From positions 65,068,470 through 65,132,469 of the forward strand of contig OZ035960.1 in the NCBI GenBank assembly GCA_964034945.1: a stretch of 64,000 nucleotides of DNA. Reading direction: 5' to 3'. The translations under genes and the position numbers were made by a program. Source of the DNA: Chrysopilus asiliformis (lineage: Eukaryota; Arthropoda; Insecta; Diptera; Rhagionidae). How positions within the stretch are numbered: the stretch's first letter is position 1; every line of letters begins with the position of its first letter. Positions 44,816 to 55,565 of this stretch are shown piece after piece. The notes beneath the pieces were generated by a model. The model saw nothing but the letters and a program-made list of their open reading frames with translations, was not told the DNA's origin and did not search any database.

Positions 44816-45549
44816 ATTACGCAACAAGGGGCGAAAGTCAACGATTTCAAGAGTGTGAAGTTAGCTGCACGAGCGAAGCGAGGGCAGATATCACACGAGT
44901 GAAATCGGTGACTCCGCTCCGAGTTGCGTATACAATTTTTCATAACAAATTCATTGAAAATATGCCTTGAGATGCCATTTAAGCGCAATTTTGGTATTGG
45001 AGAGTAATGCAAAAGGGGGTTTGGGGGGTGAAGCCCCACATGCGGGGTCCAGGGGCGGAGCCCCGGTCAGGGGGTTCGGGGGGCGAAGCCCCCTTACTTC
45101 AACAGAAGTAAAGTTTTAAAAGAAACGAAACAACTATATTCTATAAATTCGTTTTATTACTAAGAAATGTTGGTCAAAACAGATTTTAATTTTTAAATTT
45201 CTTTCCTTTGAAATAAAAAATCAACATAACAAAAAATGGAAATCGGTAATGCTCAACTAAATCACACGCAAAATACAATGTGAAATGCAAAAGTGCTGAT
45301 CAGCTGTTTCAGTTTTTCTCCCCACTGAAATAAAAAATCAACATAACAAAAAATGGAAATCGACAATGCGCAACTATTGTAAATCACACTGCGCTCGTAT
45401 AGCTAACTTCACTCGTTCAGTTTCATTCATAAACGTCGCGAAAACACAGTTTCGGCCTGCTAATCGCACTTTCGCCCCTAGGGCCGAAAACGCAACTTTC
45501 GACCCGCTACGGAGGCATCGAAAAGCATATTTACGATGCATGTGTTATG
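44810..45549. mobile_element. 740-bp insertion with a GC-rich palindromic block
   Basis: Absent from copy 1 of the host element, where ACTACATGTA runs straight into AAAAAAATTTTCTTTAG. Contains GGGGCGAAAGTC near 44830 and its inverse GACTTTCGCCCC-like phrase near 45470. A GC-rich block at 45003-45095 is built from GGGGGGTGAAGCCCC, GGGGCGGAGCCCC and GGGGGGCGAAGCCCCC. A 39-bp segment (ATAAAAAATCAACATAACAA...) is repeated at about 45210 and 45330. No ORF recognised. Confidence 0.65.
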
Positions 45550-45680
45550 AAAAAAAATTTTCTTTAGACTTCGTGTTAGAACAAAAAATTCGTGGAAAAA
45601 ATTTTTTTTTTTTCTTTTTGTGGACCGTGTTATTTCAAAATCGTGTAAAAAAAGACCGTGTAAAAAAAGAGTTGGGTGTA

Positions 45681-45921
45681 CTTGGAATAAGGAAACTCTC
45701 GTCGTCACATGAAGACCAGGAGACTGATGGCAAGTTAAAATCACCAAAAATTAAAATGTCATCTTCAGGATTCATTAGGTCCAGCACAAATTGGATTCCT
45801 CTATTAAATGTATGGTAAATTTCGATTTGAGATGATGTTGCGTGAGCATAATTTAAGTTTGACACATAAAAACTCCAATTCTAGTACGTCAGGAACGTTG
45901 ACAATGCAAGAGTCCAACGAC
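45681..45921 (-). pseudogene. LINE piece 4: endonuclease middle
   Basis: Encodes NPEDDILIFGDFNLPSVSW (G-D-F-N catalytic box of the LINE endonuclease) and ends at the TA of the pogo-like insertion. It joins piece 3 across the hAT-type MITE. Confidence 0.85.
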
Positions 45922-46734
45922 CAGTGGCGGCTCGTGTATATTTGAAATGAGGAGGCAAAGTTTTTTTTAGTTCTATAAAATTTTTTATGATACGACCACA
46001 GAACTATATAACATAGAACAACTGTCACCTTACAAAGCTCTGCCAAAAACAATGTATACCCGAGACGATTCAAATCGAACAACTCATTTTAGAAGAAGCG
46101 ATGGATCCAAAATTCGATACCCCATTAGCTAAGGCACAAACCAGTTTGCGCCAAAGGGTATACTAACTTTGCCTAACTTTCCTCGAGTTATGGTTTTATG
46201 GTTTTTAAAAATGGAAAAAACCATAACGCATTCACTGAACTGTGTAAGGTCGCGAAATTCAAATTTCGTTTGCCGTGAAATTCAAATTTCACAAGTTTGA
46301 GACTAACTTTAGGCGCCAACACCCAGCTCACGGTTTAAACGAGATGGCTATATTTATTTTCATACGGTTAGCTTGTTCTTAGCAAAAGCTGTATGAAAGT
46401 ATTTGTACGAATCGGAGGCTAGCCTCTATGAAGAGATTTTTTTACGGAAATTGGTGTATTCTATATGTGGCTATCCTTGTTTTTGGCAAAAGCTGTATGA
46501 AAGTATTTGTACGAATCGGAGGCCAGCCTCTATGAAGGGAATTTGTAGTTTATATTTTAGAGAATTCAACATTAGAGAATAGGATTTTCTTTTAAATTAT
46601 TATTTTCTGAACATACAGATTTTTATTCAGTCCATTATGGTATAAAAAATTAAAGGCGTACGTTAGAAAAACATTTTTATAAAATGTTATGAGGAGGCAA
46701 TGCCTCCGTTGCCTCCCCTATAAAGCCGCCACTG
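45922..46734. mobile_element. hAT-type MITE
   Basis: Ends CAGTGGCGGCT and, inverted, the same 11 bp. Flanks CCAACGAC (45914-45921) and CCAACAAC (46735-46742) are an 8-bp target duplication with one change. CAG-starting ends and 8 bp are hAT marks. Inside, AAAGCTGTATGAAAGTATTT...GAATCGGAGG occurs twice (about 46385-46436 and 46489-46540). No transposase. Confidence 0.85.
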
Positions 46735-47014
46735 CCAACAACGAACGAATAGCACAGAGAATGCCACCTCCAGTTGTAGGAACAGTTTCTGTCACGACGA
46801 AAGACAGTAAAATCAGAAAGTTCGTTGTTCAGAAAGCTGGCATTTAATCATGTCTCAGTGAAACACACTACGTCAAAGTCGCATCCAGTCGATGCGCAGA
46901 ACAGCTGAGAAATTTTTGTACGAACCCCGCCTACGTTTTGGTAGTAGCAGGAGATGCGAGTACTCCGTTTTTTGGATTTCCAAGTACGTCGTCTATTGTC
47001 GTTGAGGGATACGT
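46735..47014 (-). pseudogene. LINE piece 3: endonuclease N-terminus
   Basis: Encodes RISCYYQNVGGVRTKISQLF and DFDVVCFTETWLN, the first two boxes (Q-N and E-T-W) of a LINE endonuclease, equivalent to 15286-15420 in the LINE at 15-18 kb. Its 5' side ends at the ACGT duplicated by the foldback element. Confidence 0.85.
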
Positions 47015-47987
47015 CCGTCAAGTTAGCACTACAACTTTTGAAATTAGAAAAACTATTGGATTATTGGATTAATTGTCGCTTAATTGTCGTGATTTTGTCG
47101 TAAAAGAAAAAAAAAATGTCGCGCCCATATTTTTCAATAAAAGCGTGTGTAGTGCTAACTATGTTGCATAGTTAGCACTACACACCCTAGAAATCGGGTA
47201 ATTCGCACGTTGAACTGGAAACTAATGATTGGATTAATTGTCGCTTGACCGTTATGATTTTGTCGTAAAATAAAAAAAACCCCGTCCCGAACAATTTTTT
47301 AAAAATTACCCCGTTTAAAGCCAAGTGATGGTCTAGTTAGCATTACACACCCCAGAACTGGGGTAATTCGCACGTTGAACTGGAAACTAATGATTGGATT
47401 AATTGTCGCTTAACCGTTATGATTTTGTCGTAAAATAAAAAAAAACCCGTCCCGAACAATTTTTTAAAAATTACCCCGTTTAAATCCAACTGATGGTCTA
47501 GTTAGCATTACACACCCCAGAACTGGGGTAATTCGCACGTTGAACTGGAAACTAATGATTGGATTAATTGTCGCTTGACCGTTATGATTTTGTCGTAAAA
47601 TAAAAAAAATTGTCGCGCCCATATTTTTCAATAAAAGCGTGTGTAGTGCTAACTATATTGCATAGTTAGCACTACACACCCTAGAAATCGGGTAATTCGC
47701 ACGTTGAACTGGAAACTAATGATTGGATTAATTGTCGCTTGACCGTTATGATTTTGTCGTAAAATAAAAAAAAAACCCCGTCCCGAACAATTTTTTAAAA
47801 ATTACCCCGTTTAAAGCCAAGTGATGGTCTAGTTAGCATTACACACCCCAGAACTGGGGTAATTCGCACGTTGAACTGGAAACTAATGATTGGATTAATT
47901 GTCGCTTGACCGTTATGAATTTGTCGTAAAATAAAAAAAAAACCCGTCCCGAACAATTTTTTAAAAATTACCCCGTTTAAAGCCAAC

Positions 47988-49019
47988 CGTGGCCATCGTA
48001 AGAACGGGCCAGAGGCATGATAAATGTCAAACGATGTGACGTCATCATTTACTACTTGGTAGTTTATCGTTGACAGCTGTGCCGGTTGAACGCGTGCGCT
48101 TTTTGCTTCGCCGAAATAGTAGCAAAAACGTTTAATTTCATTGTTTTTTCGATGAGTGTCTTTATTTTATAGACTTAGTTATGCGTGGATTGTGAATTAC
48201 ATTGAATTTTCACCGAAAAAGTTGTATTTTCAGTGAAACTATTTGTAACCTCAAAAGTGAATTGTGAGATGTGAAAATCTTTAAAAACAAATAAATAACA
48301 AAAAATTATAGAAAAATTCACAAATCAAGTGTATAAATTTAGTCTTTTCATTTATGTTTTCCACAATTTGGAATAACATTTCATGTTTGTTTTGTAGAAA
48401 TGCCGCGAACTTGTTGTGTCGCGAAATGTAGCTCTACGCACAAAATAAATAATCTAATTTCTTTTTCCAAATGTCAATAAAAGTGATAAGTGTGAATAAA
48501 AGTGATGTGAAATAGGTGCCAGATTAAAATGATGAATGTGATGACCGGGTTTTTAATCCAAGAATTCTAAGAAAATTCATACGGAATGGACTTCGTATAT
48601 CATCGTAATTAACTAAATATTATATGTTAGAGCCAACTTTTTCTAATTTTTTATAGATTTTCCAAGCAAGTTAAATATATAACGCAAGAAAAAAAATCCT
48701 TACATAAAAAAACATTGAAATGACTTAAATTTTCTTTTCGAGTTTCATTTTCGGCGGCTGAAAAGTGTTCGAGTAAATTTCCGAAAATGAATAATAAATA
48801 TTTGATCGAAATCGAGTTAGCTGATACCGCTTCAAACATTTCCGTGCTTTTGACTTTCGATTCGAGTTCCCTGATAAGGTCCTGGAATATTTAATAAACG
48901 TGACAAATCGAGTATTAACTGCTTTGCTATTGCATTTTTCCCATTTGATAAGTAGTTTCTATGTAGTATTCTGTGACGTCATTACTTTTGCCATCCGGCC
49001 CGTACTTACGATGGCCACG
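47988..49019. mobile_element. Small P-like element with a THAP start, inside the foldback arm
   Basis: Inverted ends CGTGGCCATCGTAAG.ACGGGCC (one mismatch) are flanked by a 7-bp duplication AGCCAAC (47981-47987 and 49020-49026). The undisturbed arm repeat (TTTAAAGCCAACTGATGG) is the empty-site control. At 1032 bp it is an internally deleted, non-autonomous member of the P superfamily, as its one ORF shows. Confidence 0.8.
48400..48480 (+). pseudogene. Truncated THAP-domain start of a P-like transposase
   Basis: ATG at 48400-48402 opens a 26-residue frame: MPRTCCVAKCSS, then NNLISFSK, then a stop. M-P-x-x-C-C-V-x-x-C followed by S-F-x-K is the N-terminus of a THAP zinc finger. The rest of the transposase is deleted. 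TTTTGTAG just before the ATG could be a 3' splice site. Confidence 0.75.
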
Positions 49020-49482
49020 AGCCAACTGATGGTCTAGTTAGCATTACACACCCCAGAACTGGGGTAATTCGCACGTTGAACTGGAAACTAATGATTGGAT
49101 TAATTGTCGCTTGACCGTCATGATTTTGTCGTAAAATAAAAAAAATTGTCGCGCCCATATTTTTCAATAAAAGCGTGTGTAGTGCTAACTATGTTGCATA
49201 GTTAGCACTACACACCCTAGAAATCGGGTAATTCGCACGTTGAACTGGAAACTAATGATTGGATAAATTGTCGCTTGACCGTTATGATTTTGTCGTAAAA
49301 TAAAAAAAAACCCGTCTCGAACAATTTTTTAAAAATTACCCCGTTTAAAGCCAAGTGATGGTCTAGTTAGCATTACACACCACAGAACTGGGGTAATTCG
49401 CACGTTGAACTGGAAACTAATGATTGGATTAATTGTCGCTGGGGTAATTCGCACGTTGAACTGGAAACTAATGATTGGATTA

Positions 49483-50544
49483 AAATCAAGTTTACATTCA
49501 ATGTCCATTTGCTTGTTTTTCCCCATGAAAATTTTTTCGATTTTTTTAACGAAATTTTTTGATTTTCCGAATGACTTTAGCTAGAGATTTGAAATTTTGC
49601 ACAAATGCGAGTAACGTTAAGAGAAAGAATTCGTAAAAAAATGGGGAAAATCAGATGACTCCTTCCCCCCTTCCCGCTGAAAATTGAAGTTTTTGGCGAT
49701 TTTCTCGAAAACGGTTCATCGTATCAACAACGTTGCAAACAGAAAAGTGTTTACAATGTAATTTTACATAATTCGGCTATATACCAAAATTCAATATGAG
49801 CACTCTTTCTCCCCGTTTTTAATTTTTCAATAAAATTTGTGCCACTATGGATTAGTTTTCGGTTCATAACACGAAAGTAGTATGAAATAATACCTTTGTA
49901 TCTTCAAAGAAGTTGTAGAAAATTGTATTCAGCATCTAACAGTAAAAAATTTCACTAAAATAAGTAACCAAAAAAGGAGTTTTTTCGAATTTACCGAATC
50001 TTTTGCTCGTCCTGAAAAAAATTGTATGAAATATTTGGCTCGCGACACTTTTTTTTGAAAATTTCAGACAATTCTCCTACATTTTGCTGTAAAGAGTGTG
50101 CACCTACGATAAACAGGTCAAAAGATATGAATTTTTGCATAAAATCTGCAATGCATGAAATCTGCATTGGAAAAAACCTTCGAAGAAAATCGAAAACTTT
50201 TGAGCGACATAAAACACCAAAAATATCTCGCTCGACTTTATGATATATGAGAGAATTATGTAAAATTGTATTCTAAACACTTTTCTGTTTGCAACGTGGT
50301 TGATACGATGAACCGTTTTCGAGAAAATCGCCAAAAACTTCAATTTTCAGCGGGAAGGGGGGAAGGAGTCATCTGATTTTCCCCATTTTTTTACGAATTC
50401 TTTCTCTTAACGTTACTCGCATTTGTGCAAAATTTCAAATCTCTAGCTAAAGTCATTCGGAAAAACAAAAAATTTCGTTAAAAAAATCGAAAAAATTTTC
50501 ATGGGGAAAAACAAGCAAATGGACATTGAATGTAAACTTGATTT
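49483..50544. repeat. Central inverted repeat of the foldback element
   Basis: Arms 49483-49774 and 50252-50544 (about 292 bp) are nearly perfect reverse complements, outer end AAATCAAGTTTACATTCAATG. The loop holds only a 73-residue ORF. Could be a separate foldback inserted in the first, since its left border cuts a 173-bp unit. Confidence 0.8.
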
Positions 50545-52140
50545 CATTCAATGAGTTTTTATAGTTTTTTGAAAGATTTTTAATTCAAATTGTGGGATTT
50601 GATGTAAAAATGCAAATTCGCTTTGAAAATGCCAATTGCTGTGTAAGTTTATCCATTAAAAAAACGGAAAATTAAAGAAGAATTTATATCATCACTTGGC
50701 TTTAAACGGGGTAATTTTTGAAAAATTGTTCGGGACGGGGTTTTTTTTATTTTACGACTAAATCATAACGGTAGAGCGACAATTAATCCAATCATTAGTT
50801 TCCAGTTCAACGTGCGAATTACCCGATTTCTAGGGTGTGTAGTGCTAACTATGCAACATAGTTAGCACTACACACGCTTTTATTGAAAAATATGGGCGCG
50901 ACAATTTTTTTTATTTTACGACAAAATCATAACGGTCAAGCGACAATTAATCCAATCATTAGTTTCTAGTTCAACGTGCGAATTACCCCAGTTCTGGGGT
51001 GTGTAATGCTAACTAGACCATCACTTGGCTTTAAACGGGGTAATTTTTAAAAAATTGTTCGGGACGGGGTTTCTTTTATTTTACGACAAAATCATAACGG
51101 TCAAGCGACAGTTAATCCAATCATTAGTTTCCAGTTCAACGTGCGAATTACCCGATTTCTAGGGTGTGTAATGCTAACTAGACCATCACTTGGCTTTAAA
51201 CGGGGTAATTTTTGAAAAATTGTTCGGGACGGGGTTTGTTTTATTTTACGACAAAATGATAACGGTCAAGCGACAATTAATCCAATCATTAGTTTCCAGT
51301 TCAACGTGCGAATTACCCGATTTCTAGTGTGTGTAATGCTAACTATACCATCACTTGGCTTTAAACGGGGTAATTTTTGAAAAATTGTTCGGGACGGGGT
51401 TTTTTTTATTTTACGACAAAATCATAACGGTCAAGCGACAATTAATCCAATCATTAGTTTCCAGTTCAACGTGCGAATTACCCGATTTCTAGGGTGTGTA
51501 GTGCTAACTATGCAACATAGTTAGCACTACACACGCTTTTATTGAAAAATATGGGCGCGACAATTTTTTTTATTTTACGACAAAATCATGACGGTCAAGC
51601 GACAATTAATCCAATCATTAGTTACCAGTTCAACGTGCGAATTACCCCAGTTCTGGGGTGTGTAATGCTAACTAGACCATCAGTTGGCTTTAAACGGGGT
51701 AATTTTTAAAAAATTGTTCGAGACGGGTTTTTTTTATTTTACGACAAAATCATAACGGTCAAGCGACAATTAATCCAATCATTAGTTTCCAGTTCAACGT
51801 GCGAATTACCCCAGTTCTGGGGTGTGTAATGCTAACTAGACCATCACTTGGCTTTAAACGGGGTAATTTTTAAAAAATTGTTCGGGACGGGGTTTCTTTT
51901 ATTTTACGACAAAATCATAACGGTCAAGCGACAATTAATCCAATCATTAGTTTCCAGTTCAACGTGCGAATTACCCGATTTCTAGGGTGTGTAGTGCTAA
52001 CCATGCAACATAGTTAGCACTACACACGCTTTTATTGAAAAATATGGGCGCGACAATTTTTTTTATTTTACGACAAAATCATAACGGTCAAGCGACAATT
52101 AATCCAATCATTAGTTTCCAGTTCAACGTGCGAATTACCC

Positions 52141-53459
52141 CAGTTCTGGGGTGTGTAATGCTAAATAGACCATCACTTGGATTTAAACGGGGTAATTTTT
52201 AAAAAATTGTTCGAGACGGTGTTTTTTTTATTTTACGACAAAATCATAACGGTCAAGCGACAATTAATCCAATCATTAGTTTCCAGTTCAACGTGCGAAT
52301 TACCCGATTTCTAGGGTGTGTAGTGCTAACTATGCAACATAGTTAGCACTACACACGTGTTTATTGAAAAATATGGGCGCGACAATTTTTTTTATTTTAC
52401 GACAAAATCATGACGGTCAAGCGACAATTAATCCAATCATTAGTTTCCAGTTCAACGTGCGAATTACCCCAGTTATGGGGTGTGTAATGCTAACTAGACC
52501 ATCAGTTGGCTTTAAACGGGGTAATTTTTAAAAAATTGTTCGGGACGGGTTTTTTTTTTTATTTTACGACAAATTCATAACGGTCAAGCGACAATTAATC
52601 CAATCATTAGTTTCCAGTTCAACGTGCGAATTACCCCAGTTCTGGGGTGTGTAATGCTAACTAGACCATCACTTGGCTTTAAACGGGGTAATTTTTAAAA
52701 AATTGTTCGGGACGGGTCTTTTTTATTTTACGACAAAATCATAACGGTCAAGCGACAATTAATCCAATCATTAGTTTCCAGTTCAACGTGCGAATTACCC
52801 CAGTTCTGGGGTGTGTAATGCTAAATAGACCATCACTTGGATTTAAACGGGGTAATTTTTAAAAAATTGTTCGAGACGGTGTTTTTTTTATTTTACGACA
52901 AAATCATAACGGTCAAGCGACAATTAATCCAATCATTAGTTTCCAGTTCAACGTGCGAATTACCCGATTTCTAGGGTGTGTAGTGCTAACTATGCAACAT
53001 AGTTAGCACTACACACGTGTTTATTGAAAAATATGGGCGCGACAATTTTTTTTATTTTACGACAAAATCATGACGGTCAAGCGACAATTAATCCAATCAT
53101 TAGTTTCCAGTTCAACGTGCGAATTACCCCAGTTATGGGGTGTGTAATGCTAACTAGACCATCAGTTGGCTTTAAACGGGGTAATTTTTAAAAAATTGTT
53201 CGGGACGGGTTTTTTTTTTATTTTACGACAAATTCATAACGGTCAAGCGACAATTAATCCAATCATTAGTTTCCAGTTCAACGTGCGAATTACCCCAGTT
53301 CTGGGGTGTGTAATGCTAACTAGACCATCACTTGGCTTTAAACGGGGTAATTTTTAAAAAATTGTTCGGGACGGGTCTTTTTTATTTTACGACAAAATCA
53401 TAACGGTCAAGCGACAATTAATCCAATCATTAGTTTCCAGTTCAACGTGCGAATTACCC
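52141..53459. repeat. 660-bp higher-order duplication in the right arm
   Basis: 52141-52800 and 52801-53459 are almost identical four-unit blocks (same private variants: CTAAATAGACC, CGAGACGGTG, CACGTGTTTATTG, TTATGGGGTG). The only difference seen is one T in a T-run. A very recent duplication, as in satellite arrays. Confidence 0.88.
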
Positions 53460-53806
53460 CAGTTCTGGAGTGTGTAATGCTAACTAGACCATCACTTGGC
53501 TTTAAACGGGGTAATTTTTAAAAAATTGTTCGGGACGGGGTTTTTTTTTTATTTTACGACAAAATCATAACGTTCAAGCGACAATTAATCCAATCATTAG
53601 TTTCCAGTTCAACGTGCGAATTACCCGATTTCTAGGGTGTGTAGTGCTAACTATGCAACATAGTTAGCACTACACACGCTTTTTTTGAAAAATATGGGCG
53701 CGACAATTTTTTTTCTTTTACGACAAAATCACGACAATTAAGCGACAATTAATCCAATAAAAAGTTTTTCTAATTTCAAAAGTCGTAGTGCTAACTTGAC
53801 GGACGT

Positions 53807-54187
53807 TTGACGGATCCAGTCTGGATAAGAATAATACCCTTGGTCGGCTGACTGTTTTTAGTGTGGTTATAGAAGAGATAGCAGTTTTGGCGACAACATC
53901 AACCACTTGACTATTTCCCGAGTCCGTTTTTTCGTGCTCTGCGAGATCTACAACCGATTCGACGCCACCATCAGGTAACGACGCTGATTTTTGTTCCGTG
54001 CCAAGTGGACGTCCTGCATCATCAGCATTTTCCAAAGGAATCCCAGACTTGGAACTGCGCGGCTTATTTAAGTCAACTTGGACAAAACTTTTGGTTGGAT
54101 TTTGCCTATTTATTTTGGTGATACTTTTATTGTTTATATTATTCAACGTCGTATTTAACAAGTCAGAAAACGCATCCATTTTTTATT
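53807..54187 (-). pseudogene. LINE piece 2: ORF1 middle
   Basis: MDAFSDLLNTTLNNINNK opens the frame, continuing into a low-complexity linker and then VSRPRVLFLSRLDPSNV, which is typical of the S-R-L-x-P block in ORF1 of Jockey/CR1-like LINEs. It is cut by the foldback element. Much of the expected C-terminal ORF1 is not present between here and the endonuclease. Confidence 0.65.
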
Positions 54188-55274
54188 AAAAGCTTTTATT
54201 TAGCTCGCTATCTTGTTTGTTTGTCTGTTTGTTTGTCGGGGTCAAATCTTGCAATCAAATTTTGACCCACTTCCACTTGTCCGATTGACTTGAAATTTTG
54301 CACACTTATATAAGTCCGATGACAATACAATATTTTCACCTTGTAAGGATAACGGAAGGTCCTGTAAGGATAACGTGATTATCCTTTTCTCCAAATTTTC
54401 CGGACAAAAATCTATTCTGGGGGTTTTTGGGGTCACTGAATCCGAATCTGCCATTAAAAAGTCTGTAAGGATAACGGAATGTCCTGTAAGGATAACGTGA
54501 TTATCCCTTTCTCCAAATTTTCCGGAAAAAAATCTATTCTTGGGGTTTTTGGGGTCGCTGAATCCGAATCTGTCATTAAAAAGTCAGTAAGGATAACGGA
54601 AGGTCCTGTAAGGATAACGTGATTATCCTTTTCTCCAAATTTTCCGGAAAAAAATCTATTCTGGGGGTTTTTGGGGTCGCTGAATCCGAATCTTTCATTA
54701 AAAAGTCAGTAAGGATAACGGAAGATCCTGTAAGGATAACGTGATTATCCTTTTCTCCAAATTTTTCGGAAAAAAATCTATTCTGGGGGTTTTTGAGGTC
54801 GCTAAATCCGAATCTGCCATTAAAAAGTCTGTAAGGATAACGGAAGGTCCTGTAAGGATAACGTGATTATCCCTTTCTCCAAATTTTCCGGAAAAAAATC
54901 TATTCTGGGGGTTTTTGGGGTCGCTGAATACGATTCTCAAGTTAAAAAGCCTGTAAGGACATCTCAAATGTAAGGATATATATTCGAAGACTAAAAAGAA
55001 CAAAATAAAAAAAAATTTTTTTTTTTTAAAAAGCTTTTATTAAAAAAGAATGCACTAAAAAGAAAAAAATAATTTTCTGGACGCTGTGTATCACAAATAT
55101 AAAAGCTTTTAAAAAGCGAGATAAAGCATAAAACAATAAAATAAAAATTTATCTCGCTTTTAAAAAGCTTTTATATTTGTGATACACAGCGTCCAGAAAA
55201 TTATTTTTTTCTTTTTAGTGCATTCTTTTTTAATAAAAGCTTTTTTTAAAAAAAATTTTTTTTAATTTTTTTTT
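54188..55274. mobile_element. Palindrome-ended minisatellite element, copy 2
   Basis: Left end AAAAGCTTTTATTTAGCTCG, about six 122-bp units (54345-54960), then the palindrome (55033-55250; arms with CTGGACGCTGTGTATCACAA) and a T-rich tail. Same order as copy 1 at 37563-41930, without the LINE. Sits in an A-run of the LINE's ORF1. Confidence 0.78.
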
Positions 55275-55565
55275 AGATGTTAAAGTCTCAAGTTTCGCGG
55301 TGTATTCGGTTTTTAAAGTATCGATTTGAAGAGTTTGAGATTTTAATATAGTTACGACATCGCTTAAAGTGATATTGTTGCATCTAAAAGTTACATTTGA
55401 CGATTTAGCACATGTATCCAAAATCGAAGTAGGCAGTTGGTAGCACTTTAAATGATAGGACCGAAAACAAGGTCCATCACATGCTATAAATCTACTGGAT
55501 CTTGACTCCACATCTCCACATTTTCTACATTTTGAGCCGCATAAAGAATTACTAGCAAATGCCAT
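55275..55565 (-). pseudogene. LINE piece 1: PHD-finger start of ORF1
   Basis: Starts MAFASNSLCGSKCRKCGD at 55565. The spacing of C, C, C, C, H, C (CRKCGD, FIACDGPC, YHLKCYQLP) makes a PHD-type zinc finger, common at the start of ORF1 in CR1/Jockey-like LINEs. A coiled-coil-like stretch (LKSQTLQIDTLKTEYTAKLE) follows until the inserted A-run. The 5' end of the LINE is probably within 55566-55700. Confidence 0.8.

Larger units (their letters stand above)
43405..45678. mobile_element. Pogo/Tigger-like DNA transposon, copy 2 (TA target)
   Basis: Same ends as 21693-24397 (CACCCAACTCTTTTTTTACA...), flanked by TA at 43403-43404 and 45679-45680. The LINE reads through once it is removed. Its cargo matches copy 1: minisatellite (43592-43990), mini-me/DINE-like copy, MITE (44271-44519) and the same coding remnant. 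It carries an extra 740-bp insertion (44810-45549). Confidence 0.82.
47015..53802. mobile_element. 6.8-kb foldback element with satellite-like arms
   Basis: Outer ends CCGTCAAGTTAGCACTAC (47015) and its inverse (53802), flanked by ACGT (47011-47014 and 53803-53806). Each arm is a head-to-tail array of about 173-bp units, in opposite orientations: left to about 49480 (with a 1-kb insertion), right from about 50690. Two unit types alternate. One contains AATGCTAACTAGACCATCAC and GTTTAAAGCC; the other contains a 38-bp hairpin (AGTGCTAACTATGYWRCATA...). All share ACAATTAATCCAATCATTAG and GTTCAACGTGCGAATTACC. The centre (49483-50544) is another inverted repeat. No ORF encodes a recognisable transposase. 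This resembles Drosophila FB-type foldbacks in design, but the duplication is 4 bp rather than 9. Confidence 0.85.
36658..55565 (-). mobile_element. Jockey/CR1-like LINE split into six pieces by five insertions
   Basis: Minus-strand order: PHD-finger ORF1 start (55565-55275), ORF1 middle (54187-53807), endonuclease (47014-46735, then 45921-45681), endonuclease end and RT (43402-41931), and RT end to (AAAT)n tail (37562-36658). The gaps hold, in order, a palindrome-ended element (54188-55274), a 6.8-kb foldback, a hAT-type MITE, a pogo-like element and a second palindrome-ended element with a LINE in it. About 3.5 kb of LINE is thus spread over 18.9 kb. Flanks join at TA, at an 8-bp near-duplication or at ACGT, as expected for independent insertions. 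Confidence 0.85.

Noticed and set aside
47795..53357. Repeated 63-residue ORF starting MALNGVIFKK
   Set aside because: A frame through the 173-bp foldback units; it exists only where T-run length happens to keep it open.
47015..53802. Regular repeats with spacers, CRISPR-like at first sight
   Set aside because: Units are about 173 bp, head to tail without unique spacers, in a eukaryotic transposon, with no cas genes.
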